From contig NC_049992.1 in the NCBI RefSeq assembly GCF_000003815.2, positions 13,020,422 to 13,084,421 of the forward strand: a stretch of DNA of 64,000 nt. The letters are read 5' to 3'. Below the pieces are notes generated by a model. That model made no database searches. It was not told the origin of the DNA and was given only the letters and a program-made list of their open reading frames with translations. Each line of letters begins with the position of its first letter. The first letter of the stretch is position 1. This DNA is from Branchiostoma floridae (taxonomy: Eukaryota; Chordata; Leptocardii; Amphioxiformes; Branchiostomatidae). Of this stretch, positions 48,801-60,784 are shown in pieces. The position numbers and the translations under genes are program-made.

Positions 48801-48963
48801 AGCTGGCCACCCCTACACAGAAGCCCGTGTGTCCAGAGATGGCCACATCATCACCAGCAGGGGGCCCGGAACCTGCTTTGAGTTTGCTCTGCAGATCGTA
48901 GAGACGCTCCGAGGCAAGGAAGTGGCTGACAAACTGGTCTCTCCCATGCTGGTCAAACTGTAG
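45748..48963 (+). CDS. PARK7: DJ-1 / PARK7 with N-terminal mitochondrial-type leader
   Basis: Exons: 45748-45895 (leader), 46182-46282, one ending at 46915 whose start is in the N gap, 47464-47523, 47717-47786, 48365-48448, 48803-48963 (stop TAG). From Met at 46187 the protein follows vertebrate DJ-1: [11 protein letters not shown] with the conserved Glu, [21 protein letters not shown] with the reactive Cys (106 in human), TSHP with the His (126 in human), and [14 protein letters not shown]-1 is a dimeric redox-sensing protein of the cytosol, nucleus and mitochondria, and its enzymatic activities are debated. Exon 1 joins with phase to put 49 leader residues plus Asp-Asn in front of the canonical Met. 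The exon with human Cys53 is missing in the gap. It is convergent with SLC25A11. Confidence 0.94.
46710..46903. other. Assembly gap hiding most of a DJ-1 exon
   Basis: A run of 194 N. Immediately after it, GCTCGCAAACAT reads Ala-Arg-Lys-His before a GTAAGC donor at 46916, matching the end of the human exon encoding the segment just before GPYDVV. The exon's acceptor and about 30 codons therefore lie in the gap, whose true length is unknown. Confidence 0.9.
47000..47370. repeat. 63-bp tandem repeat in a DJ-1 intron
   Basis: Units containing TTACCTTGATGTCTAGCCAT start at 47045, 47108 and 47171, exactly 63 bp apart. A further unit at 47303 is preceded by a second copy of the sequence (CCAGTTGCTG-ATAAC-GCTAGTTGGC) that precedes the first. 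Confidence 0.85.
47820..48212. mobile_element. MITE with TIR ACTTGTCCAACCCTG, left-truncated copy
   Basis: It aligns along most of its length with 18186-18531 (for example GGAATTCTT, GTATTGACCA, TTGATGCCAT and the right end ACTTGTCCAACCCTG), but the left 30 bp are missing. A short palindrome is inserted near 47940-47971. It lies in a DJ-1 intron. Confidence 0.75.
47940..47971. mobile_element. 32-bp palindromic insertion with 8-bp flanking repeats
   Basis: CAAGGAGGTTATATTC and its inverse make a near-perfect palindrome, flanked on both sides by GGCGTGAC. This section is absent from the related element at 18186-18531. It could be a minimal MITE or the footprint left by a larger one. Confidence 0.55.
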
Positions 48964-49361
48964 TTCTGTCCTCTATCGATCCTCCAGGGATCTAAAGCAT
49001 TTGTTGTGTAGACATGGCTATCAAAGAAACTTGAAAATCTTGACACTGAAATGGTGAATTAGATATGTCATGTTGCTACTGTAATAACGGTTGAAACTGT
49101 AGGAAAAGTAAGAAATATTGTGGTTTAAAATTAAGTCTTTGCAATGCTGTGGTGAGTATTATTTTCTTATCACTGTAGAAACAATAATGCTTTCAAAAAG
49201 AGCTGTAAGCTATGTATGATGAAAAAAGCTGTGCTTTTAAATGGAAAACATCAAGCATGCTACTAGTAGATTGCTTGTAAAATTCTCTTTGCAAATCCAC
49301 TATTGTGTTCTTTAAATGAGTCGCGGAAGGTCAAGGTGTTCTTTGATTCTGGGAGAAGTAA

Positions 49362-49367
49362 ATTAAA
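49362..49367 (+). terminator. Candidate DJ-1 poly(A) signal (ATTAAA)
   Basis: ATTAAA about 400 bp after the DJ-1 stop, followed within 40 bases by T/GT-rich sequence (TTTTTGGTGTGTTC). No canonical AATAAA was seen between the stop and this point. Confidence 0.45.
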
Positions 49368-50771
49368 AGAATTGACAATGTGACTTACTATTCTTTTTGG
49401 TGTGTTCTTGTTGTGTTGTCTGTGATGTCTACTGTCACATACTATAATGTAATTTTCCCAGTTGGAAGAAGTAGTTCTTAATCATGCAACTTGTGATAGC
49501 AAAATCCGATATAAAACTAAATACAGGTCATCATAGTTTTAGACATTGCAAGAGAAAACAAGATAATGAACATCAAGATTATTCAAGGCAGTCTTCGAAA
49601 ATTAGAAAAAAGAGCACCTGAAAGGAGCCACAAACCTAGCCTCCTTCACAGCCTTCTGCGAGCGTTGGCATTCATTGTTGGGGTGAGTGCTTTCAACATG
49701 TGGGCCAGTTTCTTATGCTGAGCAGTTCGTTCGTGTCTGTGCCGGCTACACGTAAGAGAACTTAACCCTTGTTGAAAGTGGTAAATTTAGCCCCCCCCCC
49801 CCCCCCCCAAAAAAACACACCCAAATAATAATGCCAACACACATGGAAGGCCGGAAGAAGACTACCACAAACCCTGCTGCCACAAAACCAAAGACATTTT
49901 GATTTTGTTAACTTTTACTACCAAAACAATTTTGCATGGACAGATTGATATGTTTACATGTAATTCACACAAACATTCTCTGAAGTGAACAACCAAAAAT
50001 TCCTCCCTCATAAGAAGGGTTGCTTTATTTCCCCCCCTTTATTTCCTTTACATCCCTTTTTGGGAAACACATAAAAAGTATTCAAACATAAAAGTGAATT
50101 TTACAATGATAATGCTAGGCAAAGGCATCATGTCATGTCACTTAATGTCATGTGACTTAATCATCATTCAATACTGTAACAAACTGATGTTTTCGCTGCA
50201 GCTGAAAAGTTACTTTGTGTCTTTCAAATCTTCACCTTGAATTATGATACAAGTTGCAAGAGTTGATGGCAACACATTTAAAAAGAAACACTGGTGGAAA
50301 ATATTTGTTTACAACTTAACAGAACATCCCTTGTGCAGTCTTGGTGTTTTATATCTAGTCTGACAACTGAAGTAAAAAATCAGTTCAAAAATCAGTAAAA
50401 TCAGTAAGAAACAAATTTGTGACAAATTGGCAGTTTGATAAGACGTTTCTGAACGTTTACATAACAGCAAAACACTTATCGTTTTCCCCCATGATTATAG
50501 AGTTAACAGCTTAAACATAACAAGACAATTTATTTCAATCTTAAAATAAGGGACATACATAAGCTGGCGATTTTACTTCTGAATTACTTCTGAATATTTT
50601 AATTGCTCCACAGTTAGGATGACCCACAATTTTTATCCACATGCTGCAGTCACCACAGCATTTGTAACATTTTACACACATGGTCTCTATAAGCAGAGCT
50701 CACCTCACCTATCCCTTGACCTCTGAATGGGTTGTTGGAGCACCACGACTGTTCCATCCACTATCCTAAAT

Positions 50772-50930
50772 ACAGTCAAACCTGTGACCACATCTATGTA
50801 CGGGCCATTTTGGTTGTCCCTTTAAAGATGATTTCTTCACTGACAAAGAATCCTGCCCATAGTGACCACTGTCCACATAGACTTGACTTTACTGGCCCCC
50901 TGAGTGGTCTTCTTGGGTACGGTTTGACAG
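50772..50930. mobile_element. TA-flanked MITE copy
   Basis: The ends ACAGTCAAACCTGTGACCAC and GGTACGGTTTGACAG belong to the same family. It also shares GAGTGGTCTTCTTGGGTA with the copy at 61360-61479. It lies in the spacer between DJ-1 and SLC25A11. Confidence 0.6.
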
Positions 50931-51721
50931 CATCAAGATTTAAAAACTGGTAATAACCTGAGGTGGGCTATATTCATTCCAGCCAACGCGCTACATCTGG
51001 TAGATACATTCTAACAAAATATTACTCCATCACCCTTTTACAAATTACAACATTTCTAGGGCTGCATCAGATATGACAGGCAGTGTACAATAATATAAGA
51101 CATAACATTTATTAAGCAATCTAGAGTTTTTTTCTAAGTCACCTTATTGAACATACTCGACTTGGTTGTAGTAATAGTTGTCATTGCATAGCTCTCAGCT
51201 CCAACATGTGACAAGCTAGCTCATAGTTTATCATCACATGAAAGACAAATACAGCTTTTCTCTTTCAAATGTTTGTATCTACATGTCATAAATAGTTTGT
51301 TCACATACAAATATAGACGTTTGTGAGTGAAGAATTCACCAGACTTCACAATATTAAGGGTACAGGAATAATCACTGTGAGGGCAACTTGAGTCCATCGA
51401 ATGACAATCTTGCCACATGTCTGTTGTCAACCTATCCAGCACAGCATAACAATCTAAGGTTCAGTCCCAGTAGCTTCAAATCTTACATGTGGACTAAAAG
51501 GTGACTGCCAACTTCCATTGGTGTTTTATCGATGTTTGCTCCAAACCATACTTAAGGATATTGCACTGTTAAAATTGCTTCAAAATTGTTCCAGTAACAA
51601 TGGGTGCTTGCGAAGTCAGTATGATTGAGGCATGGTTTCAGTCTTGTTTTACTGGGGAAAGTGAATGAACGACTTGAGGTGTAGTGCCTGAGTAAATCCC
51701 TTTCTTTTTATGATCAATTTC

Positions 51722-51727
51722 TTTATT
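51722..51727 (-). terminator. SLC25A11 poly(A) signal
   Basis: AATAAA on the minus strand about 215 bp below the SLC25A11 stop codon, at a normal distance for a short 3' UTR. Confidence 0.55.
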
Positions 51728-51941
51728 GTTTAATGACATTATCAGTGAACGATACATCTACATAGAGCTGAACCTTACAAAGGGTTATGTTGGACAGTCT
51801 TTTACATCATTCTGTTCAAGGAGCTGAGAGATGCGAACTCTACTGCTACAGCCAAGTCTTACGGTAAGCTGGGCACTATCTTGGTTGGCTCTAGCCCATA
51901 GACCAAGACATCCCAGGTAAAATCTTTGCAGAGCCCTCCCC

Positions 51942-54900
51942 CTAGAGGCTGCTGCCTGTCCCCTCCTCCCCCATGATGACCTTTCTGTAGAGGCGGTTCA
52001 TCTGTTCCAGGAAGATAAAGGTGATGACCGTGTGGGGGCCCAGACGGAAGTAGTATGGGGTGAACCCCTTCCACAGGCTGAACAGCCCCTCCTGTCTGAT
52101 GACCTTGTACAGCACGTCCAGCGCTCCGCGATACTCAGCCTTCCCATCCACTACCTTCATGTTCTGTATCCTGTACATAGCCGGCCAAGAATATGTTATC
52201 TCTTATGATAAGTAATAGGTCAAACATGCAAGTGTCAAGTATATGGTCTAAACTTACCCAGTAGCTGTGTTAACTTTTTTTTTCATTGTTTCCCTGTGAT
52301 TTGGTTTTTTCAATGGATATCTAGCTACATTAATCTAAAACTTTTGCTGTGTATTGTGGACGTACAGTAATATGCTTTTAACTACACGCAGTGATGTTTG
52401 GAGTTGAAAGCAACTTTGCGAGGCTTGACATCTACAAAATAATTTTTCACATAAACTGGTGTATGTCCTCCATTGTAATCACTGTGGCAAATTTTAACAA
52501 TTCAGAACATAAACACCAAATTACCCAAAATTTTCCCATTTCATGGTAGATTCTACCACAAAAAGACCTTTGATGGATCAATAAATGTTACACTCTTTTG
52601 TTCAATCAGATGCCTGATTTATATACAAAGTTTGGTGACTGACAGGTTGAGTACTGACCTGGTTTTCGCAATGTCCACTGGCATGGAGGCAGCAGTGGTG
52701 ACCAGACCACTGATCATACTGGCAAAAAAGTGACACAGGATGTTGTCACGAAACCAACCTAAGAAAACAAACAAATAATAACAAAAATAAGTGAGAAAGC
52801 ATTGATGGACATTTCACATCCAGGTAATAAGATGCACTAGTACAAACTTTTTCAAGCTACTGGATCAGTTTAATTGTTCAGATGTTTCAGATACCTCAGT
52901 CACTGAGGAAAGAGTGGATGCTGTCTGAAATGTCTGGCCATTTATAAAACTTACCAAGCTGCTTGAGTTACTTTTGAATTGTGCATTAAAAAGTAAGTGG
53001 GAAAAGTACCTATCTCAATCTTTTGATACAAGGTTGATAGCAAGTTTTATTTATCTATTTTTTACACAGAAAGTGGTTTTCAATATAGTTACAGGTAGTC
53101 CAAAGCTAAAGCCTAAAGTAAAGGTATTTCAAAAAACAAAGACACCTACCTGTACCCAAGAGGAACTGCTTGGCTTGAGAGTAAGATGCCAGCTGAGCTG
53201 CATTCACCACAACAGCTCTGGACACCGTCGGGCCACAACCCTGGAACACAAGCAAAACTGATTAACACCAAGGTGTTTGTGCTATCTAAGACACTACATT
53301 TAGTAATTAAGAAAGTCAAACCTGTCAAACCTGGTCGCTCAAGGGACTGAGCAAATTTGACCACTATGAACTATAACTTCAAGGCCACCCTAAATTTATT
53401 GGTTGTTTCACAGATTTTTTCAGAAAAAAATTCAACTGACAGGTAAAAACAAAATGCACAAGTAGTTATGAACATGAATAAGACTACAGTACAACTTGAC
53501 TTTTTCAATACTAATCAAAGACTTCTGGTTTCATCATTTTAAGCAGCACAAATATCTGCAAGCTGTATTTTACTACCTTTAGCTCTGGGACACAGCAAGG
53601 GACCTCACCTTTCCCTGTTTCATTCCTATTGCCCTATTGTTTTCATGACAATCTATCTATTCTGTATTATAGGTACTCACTCTCCATAAAGTGAAGAGAC
53701 CTTCTTCCCTAGTTATCCGAGCCAAGGCATTGAAAACACTGCTGTAGTTCCTTCTTTCAGCTACCGGTAATCTACAATTGGGGGTGAAAAGACATTCAAC
53801 CATTTGAAAAACATATGACATGTTTGAGCTTGTGCAGTTTGTTGCTCATCACATTAAGACTTGACATACCAAAACTGGTTCAGTGTGATATTTTTAAGCC
53901 ATCAATAGAGTACAAAAGATAAGATGAAACATGTACAAAGCAGTAGGAAAAATACAAATGTAACACAAAGCCAGAAGGAAAATGACACTGTTTATGTTTA
54001 TCAAGATGCTGACCAGAGTTATATTTTTATGTTGTATAAGAAATACATGTACTATAAATTCATAATCAAACAAGAAAGCAAAGAAGGTCCTTGCCTTCCA
54101 TCTGCTGTCATCCTTATAAGTGAGATCTCTGCAGGAGTTCCTACAAATGCACCAATTGCACCTGCTGTCATACCTGTGGACAAGAAACAACAGGTCTAAG
54201 CTATAATCAAATACTGGATACAACTACTATAATGTATTGATGTATTGTCTAAGGCGGGTATTTTGTCTTCCAGCCTATTCAATCTAACCGCCTTATTGCA
54301 ATGTCTCATATATATAGTATCATCATTCTCACAACACTTCAAAGTGTCTAAGCAGTGTACACACCTATCCCTGCTTTCATGAAGAAGTTAGGGGGCTGAC
54401 CATTCTTGCTAAATTTCTCAAACAGAATGGTGTAGATACCCAGACGGGTGGTGGTGTAGGAGGCTTGTCGTAGAAGCCCTGCAGACAACCTGGAGAAAGA
54501 AAAAGCCTCACCAGTACTGTACCATATGATAATGTGCTATGAACGTGGTGTATAACATTTGAGGTAACAAAGCCAACACACTTGTTACAATTTCATTTAT
54601 TTCTTGAACCTATCAAAGCAAACTTTTGTAGTAGGATCATCAGAAAATGGCAACTGTTAGCAAAACTTGACTCCACAAACAAAGAAATCTTGCTACAAGC
54701 AGAAAAAGTCCTTCTTAACTTATGTATATATCTACTCATTAGATTTGTTATACTACTTATAGTTAAGAATAAGAATAAAGATGTCAGTTGCACTTACCCT
54801 GTATACATGCCAATAATGCCTTCAGATCTCAATATACTTGACACAGCATGAAAACTGGTCTTATATTGTCTCTTCCCCCCTCCTTCACCTGGAAACAAAA

Positions 54901-57900
54901 GTAACAAGAATTTACAACAGATTTAAATGATATTATTCAGTTGTATATCGGATCCATACCCTAATTAAGAATAAATGACACTTATTGAATAATCAAAGGA
55001 TAGGTGAATTCAGACATCCCTACAATCAAATAAAACTCATCCAAATATTTAAACATCAACAAAACCTTAGAATTACACTTACCACTTAGCTGCATTCTAT
55101 TTTTCACCAGGTCGAGGGGTTGAACAAATAGAGTTGCACCCATGCTGCAAAATAGCAAAAACAATTTACAGTCAAACCTGTCTATAGCGGCCACTCAAGG
55201 GACTGGTCAAAATTGGCCACTATAGAGAGGTGGCCACTATAGAGAATATGCTAATTATTTGACCACAAGCAATAAGTTACACATGGTTTTAGTACCGACT
55301 GATCTTTATTCACACAATACAGTACTGTACATGTACTGCAATGATTTTTACACTATATGTATTAAGAAAATAAAAAGTTTGAAATGTTCTACAGTTGATA
55401 TTGTCTGAAGAGACCGGCATAGGGTGACGATACGGCCGCTGTATATGGCCGAACGCGTGCCGAAACATAGATCAGCGGTCCGCGTGGCCGTAATCGGCAG
55501 TGTTTTTGTACCTGCGGGACCGGAAATTGTGTGGCCGTGGCCGCGTTGGACAGGTGGCCGCTAAGCCTATTTCTTAATCATTACGAATCCAAGGGACCGA
55601 CAAAAAGTGGCCACTATAGGCAAGTGGCCGTTATGCAAAGGTGGCCGCTAATACAGGTTTGACTGTATACCTAAATTGCCAAGGCATGAACAATAATAGT
55701 GAAGAATCAAAGAGCTTAATTCTAAGTACTGCAAGTAATTCATACTTTTCTAAGTTAATGATCTTAGTCAGTGCATCTGCACTTTGTCCTACTTTGCTAA
55801 TTTGTAACTTAAGTTTATGTGACCTGTGTTGACTGACTGAGCAGTATTCTGTATTGTACCTTTATGAGTACTATTGTCATTTGTTCCTTTGTCATCTGTT
55901 CCTTTGCGCATAATAGCTACCATGCAAAAGTTAAAGGCAATCTAAACAACAACTCTGTCTAGATAATTGAGTGGTCAAACAAGTAACTAGTTCTTTTCAA
56001 TACTAGTGTATTCCTAATGCAAATACAAATTGTAAAGGTTGGGTTGTTAGAGCATGCAAATTGATGCCAAAAGGTGGGAATACACATCACTTTTTACAAA
56101 ATTGTGAATGGTATCATTAATATACCTTTAACCCAGTACCTTAAACCAGCCCAACGCAGAACCAGAGGAAGTCACATGTTTAAATATCAGTTTATCACAG
56201 CTAGAAGAGACTGCTTCAAATTTTCTTTTTTCCCTCGCACGGTAGTTGAGTGGAACAGGCTGCCAGGGCACACTGCCCAGGCCCCGTCAGTCGAGGTCTT
56301 TAAGGCCGGTTTGGCTGCCTCGCCCTAATCCGCAAGCCACCCCCCCCCCCTCAGCGACACGCCAGTGGGGTTTTTCGAGGGTAACAAAGACGAAGATTTT
56401 TAATTGGCATTAGTGCAAAAAATTAACATTGTGACCTCTTTGTCTTGCATTATTTGTAACCAAAGTAAACATACATTCTAACATTCTAACAAGAAGTATG
56501 ATACACAGACACATCACTCCACATCAAATCAATACGACACAGGTGTTGCATCATGCAAACTGTCAAAGGTTACTACAGGTCACTGATCAGCTAGATCAAG
56601 AGCAGGGATAGGTGATATTCTTATCTTTTCCTTTTTTCATCGCGTTACTACTTATAATGGAACATTTTTCTTATGCCATGCCCATCTTTCTTACTATTTT
56701 GAATCTTTTCTTTTTCTTTGGTTTCAACATACAAACTTTCTTTCTGCACTGTATACACCTGACAACTCCAATTTGCCCCCGATATACAAGTAGTTCATTC
56801 GTTTATGCATAGATTATAGCTGCAGGGCACAGACTTTGAATGAAGATCAAATGGCCTGGGCTGCATTCACGGTGCACACCCCAGTTCTTCCGCCACCGGG
56901 GTCCGTGGTAGTGCGCGACAAAAAAGTGACGAAAGGCTTCCGAGGGTCTATGTTTGAGTTGAGATTTCTCATTATTTCCTGCGAAATGACATTAAACGGT
57001 TACATGGCTGAAAAGCGTAGGAAATGGTGTGTTTTTGGTGCAAATTGCGTTTTGGTCCGCGGCTTACTTTCGGGATATCCCTACGCCTGAATGTGATTAG
57101 GCTCGTGACCTAGATTGAGCTCTGAAGCGCTGTGTTAAGCCAAGTTGCAATGCCGCGCGTCTTGGATGATTAAAAAAACTGTAGTACTAGAATTTTCTTC
57201 ATAATTGGCTGGATTACTCTTTAGACTTTCCTCTTTCTGGCAGTATCAGTCGTGCTTGCCGGAAAAATCTGCTTCATCTGTTTTATCCAATGCGAAAATG
57301 CCCGATTTTGTGCATCATTTTTGACATGAAAATAATGGTTTTTCCCTATAATTTTTCAAAATTAAAGAAGTTGAAGGATCAAAACTCAGTTGGTCTTGTA
57401 GCTGAAGGAATATCTTCTCACCCCATAACTAGTTATTTTGCTTCAGGATAATTCCCTGGAAGAGATGGTCGCTAGACTTCAGGGTGTGCCGCCTCCATTT
57501 GAAACCCCAAATAAACTGGGGTGTGCCCCCTTCAGTTGGAATCCCAAGAAAGCAGGGAGGTTTTACATGACAAGAGGCAAGACTTTTGAAACTTTGATTA
57601 CAAAGTAATTATAAACATGTCCATTAATCCCACTGCTTGCATTTCTAGCTCAGTAGTCTGCATTTCCAAACGTTATGATTGTTTCCGAATAAGACGTTGA
57701 ATCTTTTAGAGTGGAGAAGAAAATTGCACAAATATGATCATGAACATAATTTGCTGACAGTCAATCTACAACAAGAGGGCGTGAACCAGTTCCCGCGCTC
57801 TGTCCTCTATTAGTATTAGCTCCCTCCTGGAGACCACACAAAATGATTTGCCAAGCCAAGCTAGCTGAGGGGCGTGACGAGAAAACATCTCTCTTTTAAC

Positions 57901-58260
57901 TTATGTCTAATTCATGAAATGCCAACAACTCGGTGTCATAACAAGAAACATAAAATCCAAACACAGGATCTGGAAAGTGTCACAAAACGGAGATAATTTG
58001 GCTTTGATAAAAATCCCAGCCCCAAGTAAGCCTTGCGACAGCACAAAGAATTGCAAAACGCCGGTCGACAAGGACACGATCTGACCCGATTGTGCGTGCG
58101 TTTTCAAGCTTCGGGAAGCATTTAACTCTCGCAAACATATAAACAAGACTTCAGTCAAAGATCTATGGGCTCAGAAGTAACCTACTTACCCCGCAAGCCC
58201 TCCGAAGAGGAACTTGATGTACTTGGGCATCGTCTTCTTCGCGTCTGTCTGGGCAGCCAT
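51942..58260 (-). CDS. SLC25A11: SLC25A11: mitochondrial 2-oxoglutarate/malate carrier
   Basis: Nine coding exons: 58190-58260, 55083-55144, 54798-54888, 54365-54489, 54095-54173, 53681-53771, 53150-53240, 52659-52758, 51942-52170. They sum to 939 nt, giving 312 residues, about the size of the human carrier. Three repeated modules carry the carrier signature P-x-D/E-x-x-K/R: QPLDLVKNRMQLSG, TPAEISLIRMTADG and MPVDIAKTRIQNM. Long stretches match human SLC25A11 (FVQPLDLVKNRMQ, SYTTTRLGIYT, VVVNAAQLASYSQ, SLWKGFTPYY). The protein exchanges 2-oxoglutarate for malate across the inner membrane in the malate-aspartate shuttle. A role in mitochondrial glutathione import has been proposed for the family. 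One intron uses a GC donor. Intron 1 holds several mobile elements. Confidence 0.97.
53317..53390. mobile_element. TA-flanked MITE fragment
   Basis: GTCAAACCTGTCAAACCTGG and GCTCAAGGGACTGAGCAAAT resemble the left part of the 55169-55665 element, followed by GACCACTATGAAC. Only one end is recognisable. It lies in an SLC25A11 intron. Confidence 0.5.
55169..55665. mobile_element. TA-flanked MITE, full copy (mariner/Tc1-like)
   Basis: Inverted ends CAGTCAAACCTGT and ACAGGTTTGACTG sit between TA dinucleotides. Inside are repeated GTGGCCACTATAGAG-type motifs and a GC-rich core. One end is only 24 bp from SLC25A11 exon 2 (55083-55144), so that intron's branch point may lie in the element. TA duplication suggests the Tc1/mariner group. 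Confidence 0.75.
56074..56328 (+). pseudogene. LINE reverse-transcriptase C-terminal fragment (CR1/Jockey-like)
   Basis: An open frame of 84 codons carries the conserved end of CR1/Jockey-type ORF2: QRRTRGSHMFKYQ, RRDCFKFSFFPRTVVEWNRL and SVEVFKAGLA. The 3' flank has a poly-C run and ends near GAAGATTTTTAATTGG. Only the 3' end is present, as is usual for 5'-truncated LINE copies. It lies in intron 1 of SLC25A11 on the opposite strand and is a different lineage from the L1-like element at 1-4304. Confidence 0.75.
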
Positions 58261-58310
58261 GTTGGGATAGTGAGGTGAAAGGTCACCCTCCTTTGACGTC
58301 ATCAAAATAA
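58261..58310 (-). promoter_or_regulatory. SLC25A11 promoter elements: CRE and ERR-like half site
   Basis: A perfect palindromic CRE, TGACGTCA, at 58294-58301 lies 34 bp upstream of the ATG. AAAGGTCA (about 58277-58284), a nuclear receptor half site of ERR type, is between them. CREB and ERR factors regulate many mitochondrial genes in vertebrates. Use here is inferred from position. Confidence 0.45.
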
Positions 58311-60749
58311 CACTCTTATTTAAAAAATTCACAAAATCGAAAATATAATCGAGAATTTTAGCTTCTCTGGCATTTCATTATCTAGTTAGAGTAGTTGAAT
58401 CCTAAAGCATATTTCTAACTACACAGGTTTAGTATTTTGGCTTCGCAAAACTGTGACCTCACGTGACTATAAGGTTAGGGATAGTACATTACTTACTATC
58501 TAATGAGCTTTAAAGTTCAAAGGTGTTCAAAGACATTCTTCAATTATAGCTTTTCAACACATTTTAAGTTATTTCGTTGTATGTTCTTTCAAAACGATAT
58601 AAAATTCAGTGCTTGAATGTCAATTCTGCATGAGTACCATAATATTTAAATAATCCTAAATTGAATAGTGGTTTATCCCTGGTAATTGAGATAAGAGTTC
58701 GCCATACTGGTTGAGATTCAGCTGCAGGCGGACAGGGATGGTCGGAGTTCCCAGCTTCTTCGTGTGCGGTAAACTTGGCCAACTGTTAAAAGACTGGGTC
58801 TGACACCTTCACGACATCTATCTCTTGTCTAAGAGGAAGGTAAGGTCGAATTTCTGACCGAATTCGCCTTCGTTTTCCCGCTGTTTGGTTGCGGAAGATG
58901 CGGATGTGTCGTAGACAGCCCCCGAGTTGAATCTCCTTTCCCAAAACAGGGGAATGTTTACACAAATTACATCATTTTAAAATGAAGAAAACTACTCAGT
59001 ATGTAACATTCCAGAGATATTTTCACAAGTTTTAGTCACAGAGTTCGTCATGGATACGTTTGCAAGACTGCACTGAGTAAAATAATGTCTTTATTATCAC
59101 TGCCAAAATCAGAATTTCCTGCAACATAATCTCATGAGTAGTGACCTCAGTATAAACCGAACTCCAGAAGGCCAAATAGTTCCCCCAATTCTGTCACATC
59201 AGCTAAAAAAATAACTAGGAAAAAAAGGGATGTCAAAACGCACGTGGCATTCCAGGCTGCAATACCACGGGTTGTCATTTGCTTTGAAGTAAGTTGCAAC
59301 ACTTCATTCCAAGTTTATATGAACGAGGAGCTCGAGGCTATAACCTACTGGGTACAAACTTTGCCATAACTGAGAAAGTTTTAACATGTTTAAAAGGTAA
59401 TCTTTAACCTTGGGACCAATAATCCTTTTTCTCAAAATAGAAGTTGATGCTTTATACCTTGTCACAAACATTATTCAAAATACTGTATGTCATGATTGTC
59501 CAGTATTGTTTGTAAGGTGTGCCAAATCATTTATGGACAATGGACGCATTGTTCTCCTTTACATTACCATTATGATTAAGAAGTTTACAATTACTCATAC
59601 CACACCAGTTTGTTACTTTGTATTAAGTACATTATTTTACAGGCATTGAGGGAGTGACATTTCGACTACTTTGATCTTTGGAATGTTTTGTCTATCCTTC
59701 CAGACCATAAAGTTTATTCGATCAACTGCATCTTACTTCTCATAACATGTCCATAGACTGATGGAGATAGTTGCAATTGTAACTGCATCATACCTGAGCT
59801 CTTCATTTGATTTTTTTGGACAGATGTGTCCTGTACCAATGTCTTATTGTTTTAGACTGGCATTTTTTCGTTCTAAAGGTCATTGGGAGATGACAGATCT
59901 TTTTTACTGGACTATTCCCCAGTAGAACACCCCGTCTTCCTCACTAGGTGTGGCTCCCACAGTTAAGTCTTTTCAAACTAGGCTAGAGGCCTTCCCCCTT
60001 ACTTTGCCCATTAATGGGATGTTTCTGGGTATTTATGACAAAGTCGGAAGATAACAACAGGAAAAATTGGTTTTCCGGTCTGTGAAACCAGACTCTGTAA
60101 GTCATTCATCTGTACTGCTATTGTCTACATCATCATTATTAATTTATTGTTGTGCCACATATTAGCTGTTGCAGAGGTAGGCCACCATGTTAGAGACATG
60201 TATTTTGTTTCCTTAATAGTTATTAATTACTATAGATTCCAATTATCAATACTGTTGTAATGATGTAAGGAAGATTAAGAGGAGAGGACCCATGACGGAG
60301 CAATGTCATCCCCTTTTTAGTCAGTCATTTAAATTGTTTATTTTTTTTAGTTCATTTTTTTTGTTCTGTCCAGTTTTGCTGACATAATGTAGGTTGTTGA
60401 TAGAGACATCTATGCCAGAGGCACTGATGTCAGCAATTTCATATCTGGCTTATATAGTTACACTTACAGGAAGGAAAAGAACCTAGTATCATTAGGCCCA
60501 TGGTTGATCAACTTGATGTGGATAGCAATATGTTTCAACAGTTTGTTTGGATTACATACCCGGTAAACAATCTCATGGTAAAAGGTAAAGTGCCTTATGG
60601 CTGAAAGGTTAACTCAATAACTGCCTCATGACGTAACAATACTAACATGCCAGGTTTGTACATAACAGTACAACTTGCTTATCCAGATTCCTGATTTATT
60701 GCGTACTTCGGCCCCAATATCATTGTTGTTGTTTTTTAGAATCTGTCAA

Positions 60750-60784
60750 CCCTAATGAATGATATTCAATGTCATTCATTAGGG
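60750..60784. repeat. Short perfect hairpin
   Basis: CCCTAATGAATGA and its exact inverse are separated by 9 bp in intergenic DNA. Confidence 0.7.

Larger units (their letters stand above)
48964..51941. other. Convergent 3' flanks of DJ-1 and SLC25A11
   Basis: This holds the probable 3' UTRs of both genes and AT-rich spacer. Within it are a poly-C tract (about 49792-49808), a TA-flanked inverted-repeat fragment (50772-50930) and a candidate poly(A) signal for SLC25A11 (51722-51727). No other gene was recognised. Confidence 0.6.

Noticed and set aside
49566-49685. Plus-strand frame starting MNIKIIQGSL and ending at GTGAGT
   Set aside because: It could mimic a first exon, but no continuing exon or homology was found, and the sequence resembles repeat-derived DNA.
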